64,000 bases of DNA from Sternotherus odoratus. Taxonomy: Eukaryota; Chordata; Testudines; Kinosternidae. The position numbers and the translations under genes were made by a program. The stretch is from assembly GCA_032164245.1 (NCBI GenBank), contig JAVMKO010000003.1, forward strand, positions 86,782,390 through 86,846,389, written 5' to 3'. This document shows positions 24,347 to 33,619 of this stretch, piece after piece (position 1 is the first letter of the stretch; every line of letters begins with the position of its first letter). The notes beneath the pieces are model-generated. The model saw only the letters and a program-made list of their open reading frames with translations. It did no database searches and was not told the origin of the DNA.

Positions 24347-25183
24347 CAGGGCCGGCGACAGAAATTTGGGGGCCCCCTACTCTGATTGTTTGGGGCCCCC
24401 CCAGCCCAGCCAGTGCCCCCCCCAGCTGACAGCGGCTGGGGGGGTAAGGCCAGCCGGGCCCCCCCCCAGCCCAGCCAGTGCTCCCCCCCAGCTGACAGCG
24501 GCTGGGGGGGGAAGCCCATCCGGGGGGGCCCCCAGCCCAGCCCAGCCGGCGCTCCACACCCCCCCCCCCCCCAGCTGACAGTGGCTGGCGGCAGCGCGAG
24601 CCCGGGAGCAGCACGAGCCGCCCTTTCTCCCCCCCCCCGCCCTTTCTTTCTCTCCCCCCCGCGCCCTTTCTTTCTCTCCCCCCTCCGCGCCCTTTCTTTC
24701 TCTCCCCCCTCCGCGCCCTTTCTTTCTCTCCCCCCTCCGCGCCCTTTCTTTCTCTCCCCCCTCCGCGCCCTTTCTTTCTCTCCCCCCTCCGCGCCCTTTC
24801 TTTCTCTCCCCCCCCGTGCCCTTTCTTTCTCTCCCCCCCGCGCCCTTTCTTTCTCTCCCCCCTCCCCCCCTGCGCGCCCTTTCTCCCCCGGACCCGGCGG
24901 GGGAAGCCCTCCCGTGCTGCGGAGCCTCCCTGCCCTCGCCCTTTTTGCAGGCGGTGGTGCGCCGCTGCCATTGGCCGGGCTCACAGCTCCTGCCGGGGAC
25001 ACGCACGCTCGTCCGGAGGAGAGCCACGCCACCTCCCCGCCCCTTCCCCGCTCTCCAGGCCCGGCGACAAGGGGGGATGACTACGGGTACTGCTGTGTAC
25101 CGGGCCCCGGACTTAAGGGGTCCCCCCTAAAGTCCGGGGCCCGGTACAGCTGTACCCGTAGTACCCCCCTGTCGCCGGCCCTG
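24347..25183 (+). mobile_element. hAT non-autonomous element, copy A
   Basis: The ends CAGGGCCGGCGACAGAAATT and CTGTCGCCGGCCCTG are inverted repeats. They are flanked by a perfect 8-bp duplication GGTATTAT (24339-24346 and 25184-25191), the hallmark of hAT. Inside are repeated CCCAGCTGACAGCGGCTGGG segments, a pyrimidine-rich minisatellite and a near-perfect 3' hairpin. There is no transposase. Copy B of the same family is at 55039-55634, in the opposite orientation. Confidence 0.93.
24640..24875. repeat. Minisatellite of about 25-bp units inside hAT copy A
   Basis: The unit GCCCTTTCTTTCTCTCCCCC with a short CTCCGC spacer repeats about nine times with few changes. The length and regularity suggest recent expansion. 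Reading frames through it are lysine/arginine- or proline/serine-rich artefacts. Confidence 0.92.
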
Positions 25184-25447
25184 GGTATTATTACATCATA
25201 ACTATGTCACAGAGAACAGCAGCTGCCCAGCTGATGTTAATGTGCTTTAAAGAATTTAACCCCTAGGGGGCGTCAGAGGTGATATTTGAAAAATTTTCGA
25301 TTCTTACCCTGATTAGGACCCTAAAGCCTATAACTGTACCAAATTTCAAGTCTCTAGCTCAAACGGTGTGGAAGGAGTAAGGGAACATACATACACGCAC
25401 GCATACACCATTTGACTTTTATATATATAGATAGTGTTTTTGTCTGG

Positions 25448-25448
<1 letters not shown>

Positions 25449-25526
<78 letters not shown>
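25449..25526. repeat. (CA)n microsatellite
   Basis: About 38 uninterrupted CA units lie just inside the right arm of the outer element. Confidence 0.97.
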
Positions 25527-25529
<3 letters not shown>

Positions 25530-26376
25530 ACGTTTTAAACAAACAATTCAATACTGGTACACAGCAATGATGATTGTGAAGTTTGATTGAGGTGGTGAAG
25601 TCCGAGGGTGGGATATTTTCCAGGGAATCCTTACTGCCAAATGATGAACCAGCAATTGGCTGAGCCCTCAAGGGTTAACTCATTGTTAATGTAGCCAGCC
25701 TCACACTCTACAAGGAAGCATGAATGGAGGGAGGAGAGACAGAAACAGAGATACATACCCTGTGTTTGCGGAAAAGAGAGATACACATTTTCCCTTTATG
25801 TAAACTGACCCCACTCTTGAGTACACTGCCTTGTTAAGTAGTTCAGCTTGGTGAGACTGGCAGCTGCTGCCAGAAAGCTTCCTCCCCCCTGAGCCCTGTC
25901 ATGCATCCCCCCTGCTCTATGGAAGGGGAAGCAGGGTGGAGGGGTAGGGGAGAGGGGGACATGCTAACATTAGCCCTCTTTCTGTTCCTCTCCCCACCCC
26001 ATCCTGCACAGCAAGCAGGAGGCTTGGGGAGCAGCTCCAAGGCTGAGGGCAGGAGCAGCACATGGCAGTGGGGTGGGGGGTCAGCTGAACAGCCAGCAAT
26101 TGATAGCCTGCTGGGCAGCGCCTGCACAGGGAACTTAGGGGAGCGGGAAGCTGATGGGGGGAGCCGATAAGGGGGCTGCCAGTCCACCCTGGTTCCAACC
26201 CCCCCACCAGCTAGCTCCAACGGGCTGCTCTTCCTGCAAGCAGTGGACAAAGCAGGCGGCTGCCAAACAATTTATAAGCGAGCATTGCAGAACTTTAAAT
26301 GAGCATGGTCCTTAATTGATCAGCAACGTAACAAGGAAAAATTAACTGGGACGACTTTAAGTGAGTAGTTCCTGTA

Positions 26377-27543
26377 TGTTGAGGATCAATGGACAGGTAT
26401 TGAGCTGGCACACACACAGTGATAGGGCCTGACACACACACAAGGCTTATTGCAGTTTACAATGAGCTTAGCTTGGGCCCATTGTCTTTAAATTCTCCCT
26501 TTCTGTCTAAGTACTGCATGTATTTCAGAACAAGTACAATAGGATAAGATAAAGATGGGATATTAGCATTAACTGTAGATTTTCATATTTTGCCATTTTA
26601 TCTTGCCAATCTAACATTACTGAAATGTTGCTGTTCAATTATGTTCTCATCCTCCCTGTATTTATGGATTCAAGATTGTTTGTAACAAATGTACACCATT
26701 TTTTACAATGTACAATTATTTATTCTAACAGAACGTGTTGTCCAAGGCATTATTAATTTATCTAGGTCAGGATTCTAAAAAAAAGTAACTGGTGATTTTA
26801 GCTGCTTAAGTTTTGGCATTAACCCCTTAAATAGGCCTTATTTTCAGAGCCTGTGTACTGATGGCCTCTGGAAATCAGGCCCCTTAAACGTATTTCAAGT
26901 TAGGCACCCCAAAACATGTTGTTTTTTGAAAGTCTTGGCCCTAGTGTTTTGGGGCTCTAAAATGAAATCAGCTTCAGGATGGACTGGGGCTATACTGAAA
27001 GTATCCATGTTGATTTTCCCAGATTTCCCAGTAACTTCCACTGAAAAACATGCTTGATCCTGTACTGTGGCATTTCACATCTAGTGCCAGATACACAACA
27101 CTGAAATAGGTTTGACATCAGTGAAACTGGAGAACCTGGGATTATCTTTTGAACATTTATTTAGCTTCCTGGCAGGCTAAAAGCCTATTAGATAAGATTG
27201 CCTCGAGTGACAGCCATTCTGCAGATCTTGGCAGTAAGGGCAGGACACTTTGGTGTGGTTATAGCGGGAAAGAATGATTTCCTACGTGAAGAAGCTCTTA
27301 GTAGCTTTGTACAACGTAAACTGCAATAGAGAGGCCTGGATGAGATAACAGAGAACAAAAAGATTCAGGCTATTGAGGCGGACTCACTAAACACTTAACC
27401 AAAGACCCAGTGTTAAAAGAGCGGAACACTCATAAGGCAAAGGAGTGACAATAAGAGTAAAATGCATCTGCCCACCAAATCCAGCTATATTAGAAGACCT
27501 GCCAGTCAGCTGCAGAACAGTCAGCACTAACCTTATTTAAATA
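26377..27543. other. No gene seen
   Basis: Mostly plain sequence. The part around 26810-26950 (AAATCAGGCCCCTTAAAC, TTAGGCACCCCAAAAC) may be an old repeat. Confidence 0.5.
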
Positions 27544-27812
27544 TAGGCTGACCATACGTCCCGTTTTCAATGGGACAGTCCCGTTTTTAACATATTTTTG
27601 GACCGTCCCGTCTTTTTGACAAAAATATCAATTTTGTCCCGTTTTTGGGGCAGGTCCCAAGCTGCTTTCTAGGGGGAGGTTCTTTCTTTGCAGGACTCCC
27701 AAGAGCTCAGGTGAAGAATCTTGCTACCTAAGGACAAGTATCAGATGTCAAAATCTCCGATGAGCAAACTGCGCTCATCGGAGATTTTGACATGTGATAC
27801 TAGTCCTTAGAT

Positions 27813-28537
27813 AGCGAGAGGAGGCAGCGGATGGAGGGAGAGAGCAGGGAGGAAGGGAGGGATGGAGAAGGGGGATGGAGAGAAGGGAGGGATGGAGAGA
27901 AGGAGGGAAGAAGGAGGAATAGTGAGAAGAGGAGGCAGCGGGCGGCGGGCTGAAGCTGATGGTGGAGCGGAGCTGTCCGGAGCCACAGCCGGGGGCCGAG
28001 TGCGCCGGCGGGGGGGCTGCCGGCCGGGTTTTATGAGCTGCCACCCACTCGGAACAAGCTCAGCCCCTCTCACTCACCACCAAACCGGAAGCCAGGGCCC
28101 AGCTGTCTCTCCATTCAGCTGCTTTTCTGTCGAGTAAGGCTGCCGCCGCCTCCTCCTCCAGCCTTAGCAGCCCATCGCCTCTTCTCTCCAGACCCATCCC
28201 ATTTGCCACAATGACCCACACGGCTCTCCTGACCTCGCCGCCTTCCTTTCCGGCCACCATTCCTTCCCCACAGGCTGCCCTGGCCATGCTGCAGGCCCAG
28301 CCGCTGTCCCTGGTCATAAAACCTGGCCGGCAGCCCCCCCGCCAGCGCGCTCAGCCCCCGGCTGCAGCTCCGGACAGCTCCACTCCGCCGTCGGCGTCAG
28401 CCCGCCGCCCGCTGCCTCCTCTTCTCAGTATTCCTCCTTCTTCCCTCCTTCTCTCCATCCCTCCCTTCTCTCCATCCCCCTTCTTCATCCCTCCCTTCCT
28501 CCCTGCTCTTTCCCTCCGTCCGCTGCCTCCTCTCGCT
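27813..28537. repeat. 223-bp inverted repeat arms with 279-bp spacer
   Basis: The left arm (27813-28035) starts AGCGAGAGGAGGCAGCGG and ends CCGGCCGGGTTTTATG. The right arm (28315-28537) starts CATAAAACCTGGCCGGCAG and ends CGCTGCCTCCTCTCGCT. The arms have equal length and differ mainly by substitutions. Confidence 0.88.
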
Positions 28538-28900
28538 CCCTCGATCCCTTCTCTCTATCCCCTTCTCCATCCCTCCATCCCTTCCTTCCTCCCTTCTCTC
28601 TATCCCTCCATCCCTCTCTTCCTTCTCTCTATCTCCCTTCTCCATCCCTCCCTTCCTCCCTTCTCTCTCTCCCTCCGTCCACTGCCTCCTCTTCCATCTC
28701 CCTTCTCTCCATCCCTCCTTCTCGCTGTCCCTTGCCTCCCCCATCCCCTCTGCTCCCTACCCCCATCTCTTCTCTCATCCATCCATCCTCTCCCTTCTCA
28801 CCTTCGTGCCTTCTCTCCCTCCGTCCCCTCCATCCTCTTCATCCCTCATCCCCCCTTCTCTCTCTCCCTCCATCCTCTTCATCCCCATCCCCGTTCTGCT
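28425..28900. repeat. CT-rich low-complexity block
   Basis: Repeated CTTCTCTCCATCCCTCC phrases fill the block. Serine/proline-rich reading frames here reflect composition only. Confidence 0.9.
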
Positions 28901-28978
28901 TATTCCTCCACCCATCCCCTCCCAGTCCCCCCTCTGCCTCCCCCCTCGCCCAGCGCTGGGGGGCCCAGGAGGGGCCAT

Positions 28979-29122
28979 GGCACTGATCACCTCGCCCACC
29001 GAGCTGGAGTGCCTGGCCAAGCCGCTGCACCAGAAGGTGATCCACGTGGTCAAGAGCCACAGAGTCACCACATGCTTGTGCAAGCAGCCCACGTTATGCA
29101 GCCACTGCACTGACTTCATCCG
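28979..29122 (+). pseudogene. Captured fragment resembling a protein kinase C C1-domain exon
   Basis: The frame QKVIHVVKSH followed by KQPTLCSHCTDFIR resembles the start of the first C1 (diacylglycerol-binding) domain of classical protein kinases C, closest by eye to PRKCG. The zinc-binding spacing H-x12-C-x2-C is kept. A GTGAGA splice donor follows at 29123, where the PKC exon boundary also falls, inside the Trp codon after DFI. Sequence upstream of QKV does not match PKC as I know it. A second, shorter copy of the exon end with donor lies at 29218-29254. Lack of the rest of the kinase makes it a fragment, not a gene. Confidence 0.65.
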
Positions 29123-29217
29123 GTGAGACCCCCTGGGACCTAGAGCCCCCCCAGACTGCCCAGAGCCACCCTAGAGTCCCCCCGGAGCTCCCAACCACCA
29201 CCCCAGCGCCCCTCAGC

Positions 29218-29254
29218 CCAGGTTCTGCACCCACTGCACCAATTTCATCTGGTG
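29218..29254 (+). pseudogene. Second partial copy of the PKC-like exon end
   Basis: The frame reads FCTHCTNFIW and is followed directly by GTGAGACC, the same donor as at 29123. It appears to be a partial tandem duplicate about 130 bp downstream of the first copy. Confidence 0.55.
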
Positions 29255-29639
29255 AGACCCCCCCCAACCCCGTCCTGTTTTTGCCATCCCAATGTCCCAT
29301 TTTTGTCTCAAGGAAATATGGTCAGCCTATTTAAAATTTTGAAACTAACACAGCATAGTCACTGCAATCTTAACACACAAGGTTTCACATAAATAAAAAG
29401 GGTTAGTCATCATGAACAGACCAAAGAAAATGTAACAATTTTAGGCATTGAAAATGCATACATTTAATCTAGATGGGATTTTAAACTAAAGGTAGACAGT
29501 GGTGAATCTCTGAGTTGGGGGAGCTCTCTTTTTCCCTATTATTTTATTATCAGAACAATCAAACAAGTTATAAGTGTGGTGGCATTGTTGTTGCATCCTG
29601 CTATTGAGTCTCTCTAAATGAGCCAATGTGATCCTGGGA

Positions 29640-30115
29640 TGCATAAATAGGGAATCTTGAGTAGGAGCAGAGAGGTTATTTTACCTCAGTATTTGACACT
29701 GGTGCTACCTCTGATGGAACATTGTATCCCATTCTGGTGCCCACAATTCAGTTCAGATAAGGGCCATGAGAATGATTAAAGAATTAGAAAACACGCCTTA
29801 TAGTTATAGACTCAAGGAGCTCAATCTATTTAGTTTAAGAAAGGGAAGATAAAAGGATTACTTGATCATAGTCTGTAAGTATCTATGTGGGGAACAACTA
29901 TTTTTAAATGGTGTCTCAGTGTAGCAGAAAAAGGTATAACATGATCCAATGGCTGGAAGTTGAAGCTCGACAAATTCAGACCAGAAATAACATGTACATT
30001 TTTTATAATGAGGGTAACAATGACCAAGGATTGTGGTACATTCTCCATCACTGACAATTTTTAAATCAAACTGGATGTTTTTCTAAAAGATCTGCTCTAG
30101 ACAAAAAGGGGCTGT
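29640..30115 (+). repeat. CR1 LINE fragment, old copy
   Basis: ATTGTATCCCATTCTGGTGC, TATAGACTCAAGGAGCTCAA and CACTGACAATTTTTAAATC are diverged CR1 3' phrases in sense orientation. Confidence 0.72.
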
Positions 30116-31698
30116 AAAAAGCTCACTTTTTGTTGACGAAACTTAAAGAATCATTTAGAAAATTGTTCAAGTTGCAAAAAAGGAATTTCTGTATGTAGCA
30201 TTTTGAGAATATTTCATGCCCCTGTCATCTATATCTGGGGGAATAAACAGTGGAAAGGTAAATGTATCTTTAATAGAGGGCAGTGTTATTCTGAAAAACT
30301 TATACAGGACTTCTCTATTTAGAAACTAGGTTGTTTTCTCATGATCAAGGTTAGTGCAGCCTTTAGTCTCAAAAACAGAGAATGAGTCAACAATGTAACT
30401 AAGGAAAATATTTCATTGAATGCACGCAACCTACATCTTTTGCAAAGGTCACTGTGTTTTGGATTTTAGATTGTTTTTTGACTCTATGAGAAATAGATAA
30501 CAGGATTGTAAATATCTCAATAGGTATGTAAGAAGTGGGGGTTAAAACTATAAACTCACATTTCTATCTGAGACAAATGAGAATGGTTCTCTTGCTTCTG
30601 AGCTAATGAAAATCAGCAGAGATCTTGTTGCCATAGTATTTATGCTAGTGTAATTCAAAAGCTGTACTGCATGTTTCTTGTAAACTACCTGAACAAATAA
30701 ATAAGGAAAAGAGAAGATCTCCAGTAAATATATAATCCCAAACTAAAACATAACACCAATAGTAGTCTCTGCCTTTTTTCTTAACATACCTACTTCTCCA
30801 ATACTTGAAATTTATGGCACTGAATTCCTGTTTCTAAAGCTTATCTGGACTCCTGATAAAATATCTGAACCATATCTAGGCTGAACAACAACTGGAAAAG
30901 TTCACACTAAGTTTTTGTTTCACTGTATGATAGGGATGTGAGTTGGGGGCTGAGAAACTGTTCAGACCAGTCCTCCTCACTTTGCCTTCATTCACTTAAC
31001 TGATGTACTTTGTTGGCCTCTGGAGTGAATTTTCAATACAGGGAAATGATTGCAGAGATTAGACCTTCAAAAACCAAGATAAAGTGTCATTAATGGGTTC
31101 ATTTAGTTCAGGTTACTTTGCAAATATCAGCAAAAAGAGAGAGACATTACAGCCATAAAAATAATTAAATTTCAGTGAGAAAATGTTACAAGTATAATCA
31201 CATTTAAAGACAAATCAGTACATATTTCCAGAGGTGGGACACAGCAGGTGGTATAGTAGTCTACATTGCAGGGTTTTCTCCCCTGTCTTTTTTATTTTAG
31301 TTTAACAGTTATTCTCCAGTGCCATGCATTTCTCCAAATGCTAGGACACCTTTCTCACCTCCTCCTCTCAAAATTTTGCAACTAAAACTACAAGTGTGTC
31401 ACTCTTTTACTACCAGCTCTTATTGTGGGGTGGATTGTCGATGAAGAATATATGTATGTACAGAGAGAACATGCATCTCTCTGTTTCTGGGACGCCATCT
31501 CACACTCTCCAAAGACAGGTATTTAATTCTTTGTGTTTCTGTTTTTATTGTTGTTTAATCCAAGGCCAGAGTTTGCAATCAAACCATCCTGAAAATTTTC
31601 AGAATCAGGGCAATTTGTGATTAAAACATATTATAGTCAAAATGTAAGTAATCTGAAGGTAATGAAAACCAATGGCACTCAGCACCTCAAAGATGAGG
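30116..31698. other. No gene or clear repeat seen
   Basis: AT-rich sequence between a CR1 fragment and a hAT element. Confidence 0.55.
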
Positions 31699-31706
31699 CC
31701 CTAAAT

Positions 31707-32332
31707 TGGGGATGGGCAAACTTTTTGGCCCGAGGGCCACATCTGAGTTGGGAAATTGTATGGCGGGCCATGAATGCTCACAAAATTGGGTTTTGGGGTA
31801 TGGAAGGGTGTGAGAGCTCCAGTTTGGGGTGGGGGATCTGGGGTGGGGCTGGGGATGAGGGTTGGGGTGCAGGAGGGTGCTCTGGGCTGGGACCGAGGGG
31901 TTCAGAAGGTGGGAGTGGAATCAGGAATTGAACAGGAGGTTGGGGCACCAGAGAAGACCAGGGATTTAGGCTCAAGACGGCGCTTACCTCAAGCAGCTCC
32001 TAGAAGCAGCGGTATGTCCCCCTTCCAGCTCCTACACAGAGGTGCGGGCAGGTGGTTCCTGGCCAATGGGAGCTGCAGTGGTGGCGCTTGGCACAGGTGC
32101 AGTGTACGGTGCCCCCATCTGTCCCTACGCATAGGCGGGACATGTCACTGCTTCTGAGAGCCATGCAGAGCCATGGCACATGTGGAATGGGGCAAGCCCC
32201 CAGCCCCACTCCCCAGCTGGAATGCCAGAGCGGAGAAAGCCCCAAACACTGCTCCCCAGCAGGAGCTTGAGGGCAAGATTAAAACATCTGAAGGGCTGAT
32301 GCGGCCCCTGGGCTGTAGTTTGCCCACCCCTG
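31707..32332 (+). mobile_element. hAT (Charlie-type ends) non-autonomous element
   Basis: The ends TGGGGATGGGCAAACTTT and AGTTTGCCCACCCCTG are inverted repeats. They are flanked by a perfect 8-bp duplication CCCTAAAT (31699-31706 and 32333-32340). The left end continues GGCCCGAGGGCCACAT, a palindrome often seen in this family. The interior contains CTAGAAGCAGCGGTATGTCC and an inverted partner GGACATGTCACTGCTTCTGA. No transposase is present. Confidence 0.93.
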
Positions 32333-32340
32333 CCCTAAAT

Positions 32341-33619
32341 GTTAAATTTGGACTAGTGTGGTTTTTATTTTAGCTTTTTTTATTAAGTATATCATATGCT
32401 AGACATAAATGACAGGATGCTGGTGAAAGTTGAGGGCACTGAGCATCTTGCAGGAGGACTTAACACCATGTAGTCGAGGATCCTGTTCCTTAGTTTCTGA
32501 ACATTTCCACGGTAGTCTTCAGTCAGGTTTGGGAATGATCCTCAGAGCCGATTTCTATCCAGGATTCCTGTACTGATGAACTTACTGGAGATGATAGGCA
32601 GATAATCTAATATCATCATGAGTTTATATTTCAGGTGCAAAGGTAGAGAGCTACTTTGTTTGAGCTGGCAAATGGATTCCAACTCTAAACATCAAAGTTT
32701 AGTTTTCATAATTGTTGTTTTGAAAATAACTTTCCTATGGAACATTTTAAGTGTAGTAATTAATGGTGTTGGAAGCACTTTCAGAGAGAGCACTATTATA
32801 ATTGTGTTTTCTCTGTGGTTGGCTTTTGCCGGACCCATTAGCTTCAAAGTTGCAAAATGATGAAATACATTTTTTGAGATGAAGACACATGTGGGCTTAG
32901 TTCAAGTTCAAAGCTCTGTCAAATGAAAAACAACCCAGTATAAAATTTAATTTTCTGTGAAAATATTTTTTAAATGTAATATTAATTGGCAGCTCCATAA
33001 CCTCAGGCAAAAGAAAGATGGAATCCAGCTAGAGCCCAGCTTTCATTAACTGAAGCATTAATACAGTGTGATCCAGTACAGTGTGTTTTGCGTCAAGCTA
33101 AGGCACAGTACTTGATTGTAAATGTCAGGGCACAGTCATCTTTAAAGAACAATTTGTACATTTAGTTTTAGAGAAAAATGGTCCATAAAATTTTGCCTTT
33201 TATTCACTTCCTGTCTTATTTCAAGGAGCACAGTGCACCTGTCATTATAGTTCCTAAATCTTTTTAAAACCCCTTAAACTCAGTCTCTAGAGTTAACAAA
33301 ATTCCCTTTTCCTGTCTGCATTACTTTTAAATAATACATCGTGAAAGAGATTTCCTTTGACTAATTTGCTTGGTTTGGTTTCAGAGATTACAAAACAAGG
33401 CAACTGTAAACCTCTGAACTTTCCAATGAAAGACTAGAGTTTTAAAATGTGGTTTCCAGAACTCAGTGGTGAGTTCAGGATCAGGTCAGAAATGAAGATA
33501 AGTCCATTTAGGAGCAGCATGTTTTGTCACACTTAAGTGCACTTATCTTTATAAGCCAAAAATTACATAATTTGTTTTTTGGGAGTTTTGGAAATAGGAA
33601 ATCACGAATGCTTTTTCAG
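32341..33619. other. No gene or clear repeat seen
   Basis: AT-rich sequence. An 80-codon hydrophobic frame at 32618 has no splice context or known match. Confidence 0.5.

Larger units (their letters stand above)
24085..25430. mobile_element. Middle element of the stack (unclassified, ATATAT-flanked)
   Basis: It begins in an AT run with TCCTAGCAAAAGTACCTGG and ends with CATTTGACTTTTATATATAT. Just before the end is CCAAATTTCAAGTCTCTAGC with a CATACATACACG run, a tail pattern I have seen in fish and reptile repeats. It carries a roughly 55-60 bp tandem unit (GGGAGAGAGCTGAGCGAGTG) in about four copies at 24144-24340. A hAT element is inserted in it. Confidence 0.5.
23940..26374. mobile_element. 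Outer TA-flanked element of a nested insertion stack
   Basis: The left end CAGTAACTCCTCCCTTAAC and right end ACTTTAAGTGAGTAGTTCCTG are inverted repeats flanked by TA at 23938-23939 and 26375-26376. An internal inverted pair, TTCACCAGACAAAAAGAC near 24070 and GTTTTTGTCTGGTGAAAA near 25436, marks where a second element inserted. It is probably a Tc1/mariner-type non-autonomous element. The right portion (25530-26340) includes ordinary-composition sequence of unknown origin. Confidence 0.72.
27544..29329 (+). mobile_element. hAT-like element carrying captured and duplicated sequence
   Basis: The ends TAGGCTGACCATACGTCC and AATATGGTCAGCCTA are inverted repeats. The flanks TTTAAATA and TTTAAAAT agree at six of eight positions, fitting an old hAT duplication. 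Subterminal GTCCCGTTTTT motifs occur near the left end and CGTCCTGTTTTTGCC near the right. The cargo includes a hairpin (27723-27815), a pair of 223-bp inverted arms (27813-28035 and 28315-28537), a CT-rich block, and a stretch resembling a protein kinase C C1 exon (28979-29122). No transposase is seen. A smaller relative with a TAGAGTGACCAG end is at 40576. Confidence 0.78.

Noticed and set aside
24273..25201. Reading frames of 200-270 codons on both strands
   Set aside because: They run through a 25-bp minisatellite and GC-rich palindromes inside a hAT element, with similar frames on both strands. This is composition, not coding.
28211..29113. 300-codon frame starting MTHTALLTSPP
   Set aside because: Most of it is a CT-rich low-complexity block read as Pro/Ser/Leu. 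Only the PKC-like part, which is in another frame (28979-29122), shows domain similarity.
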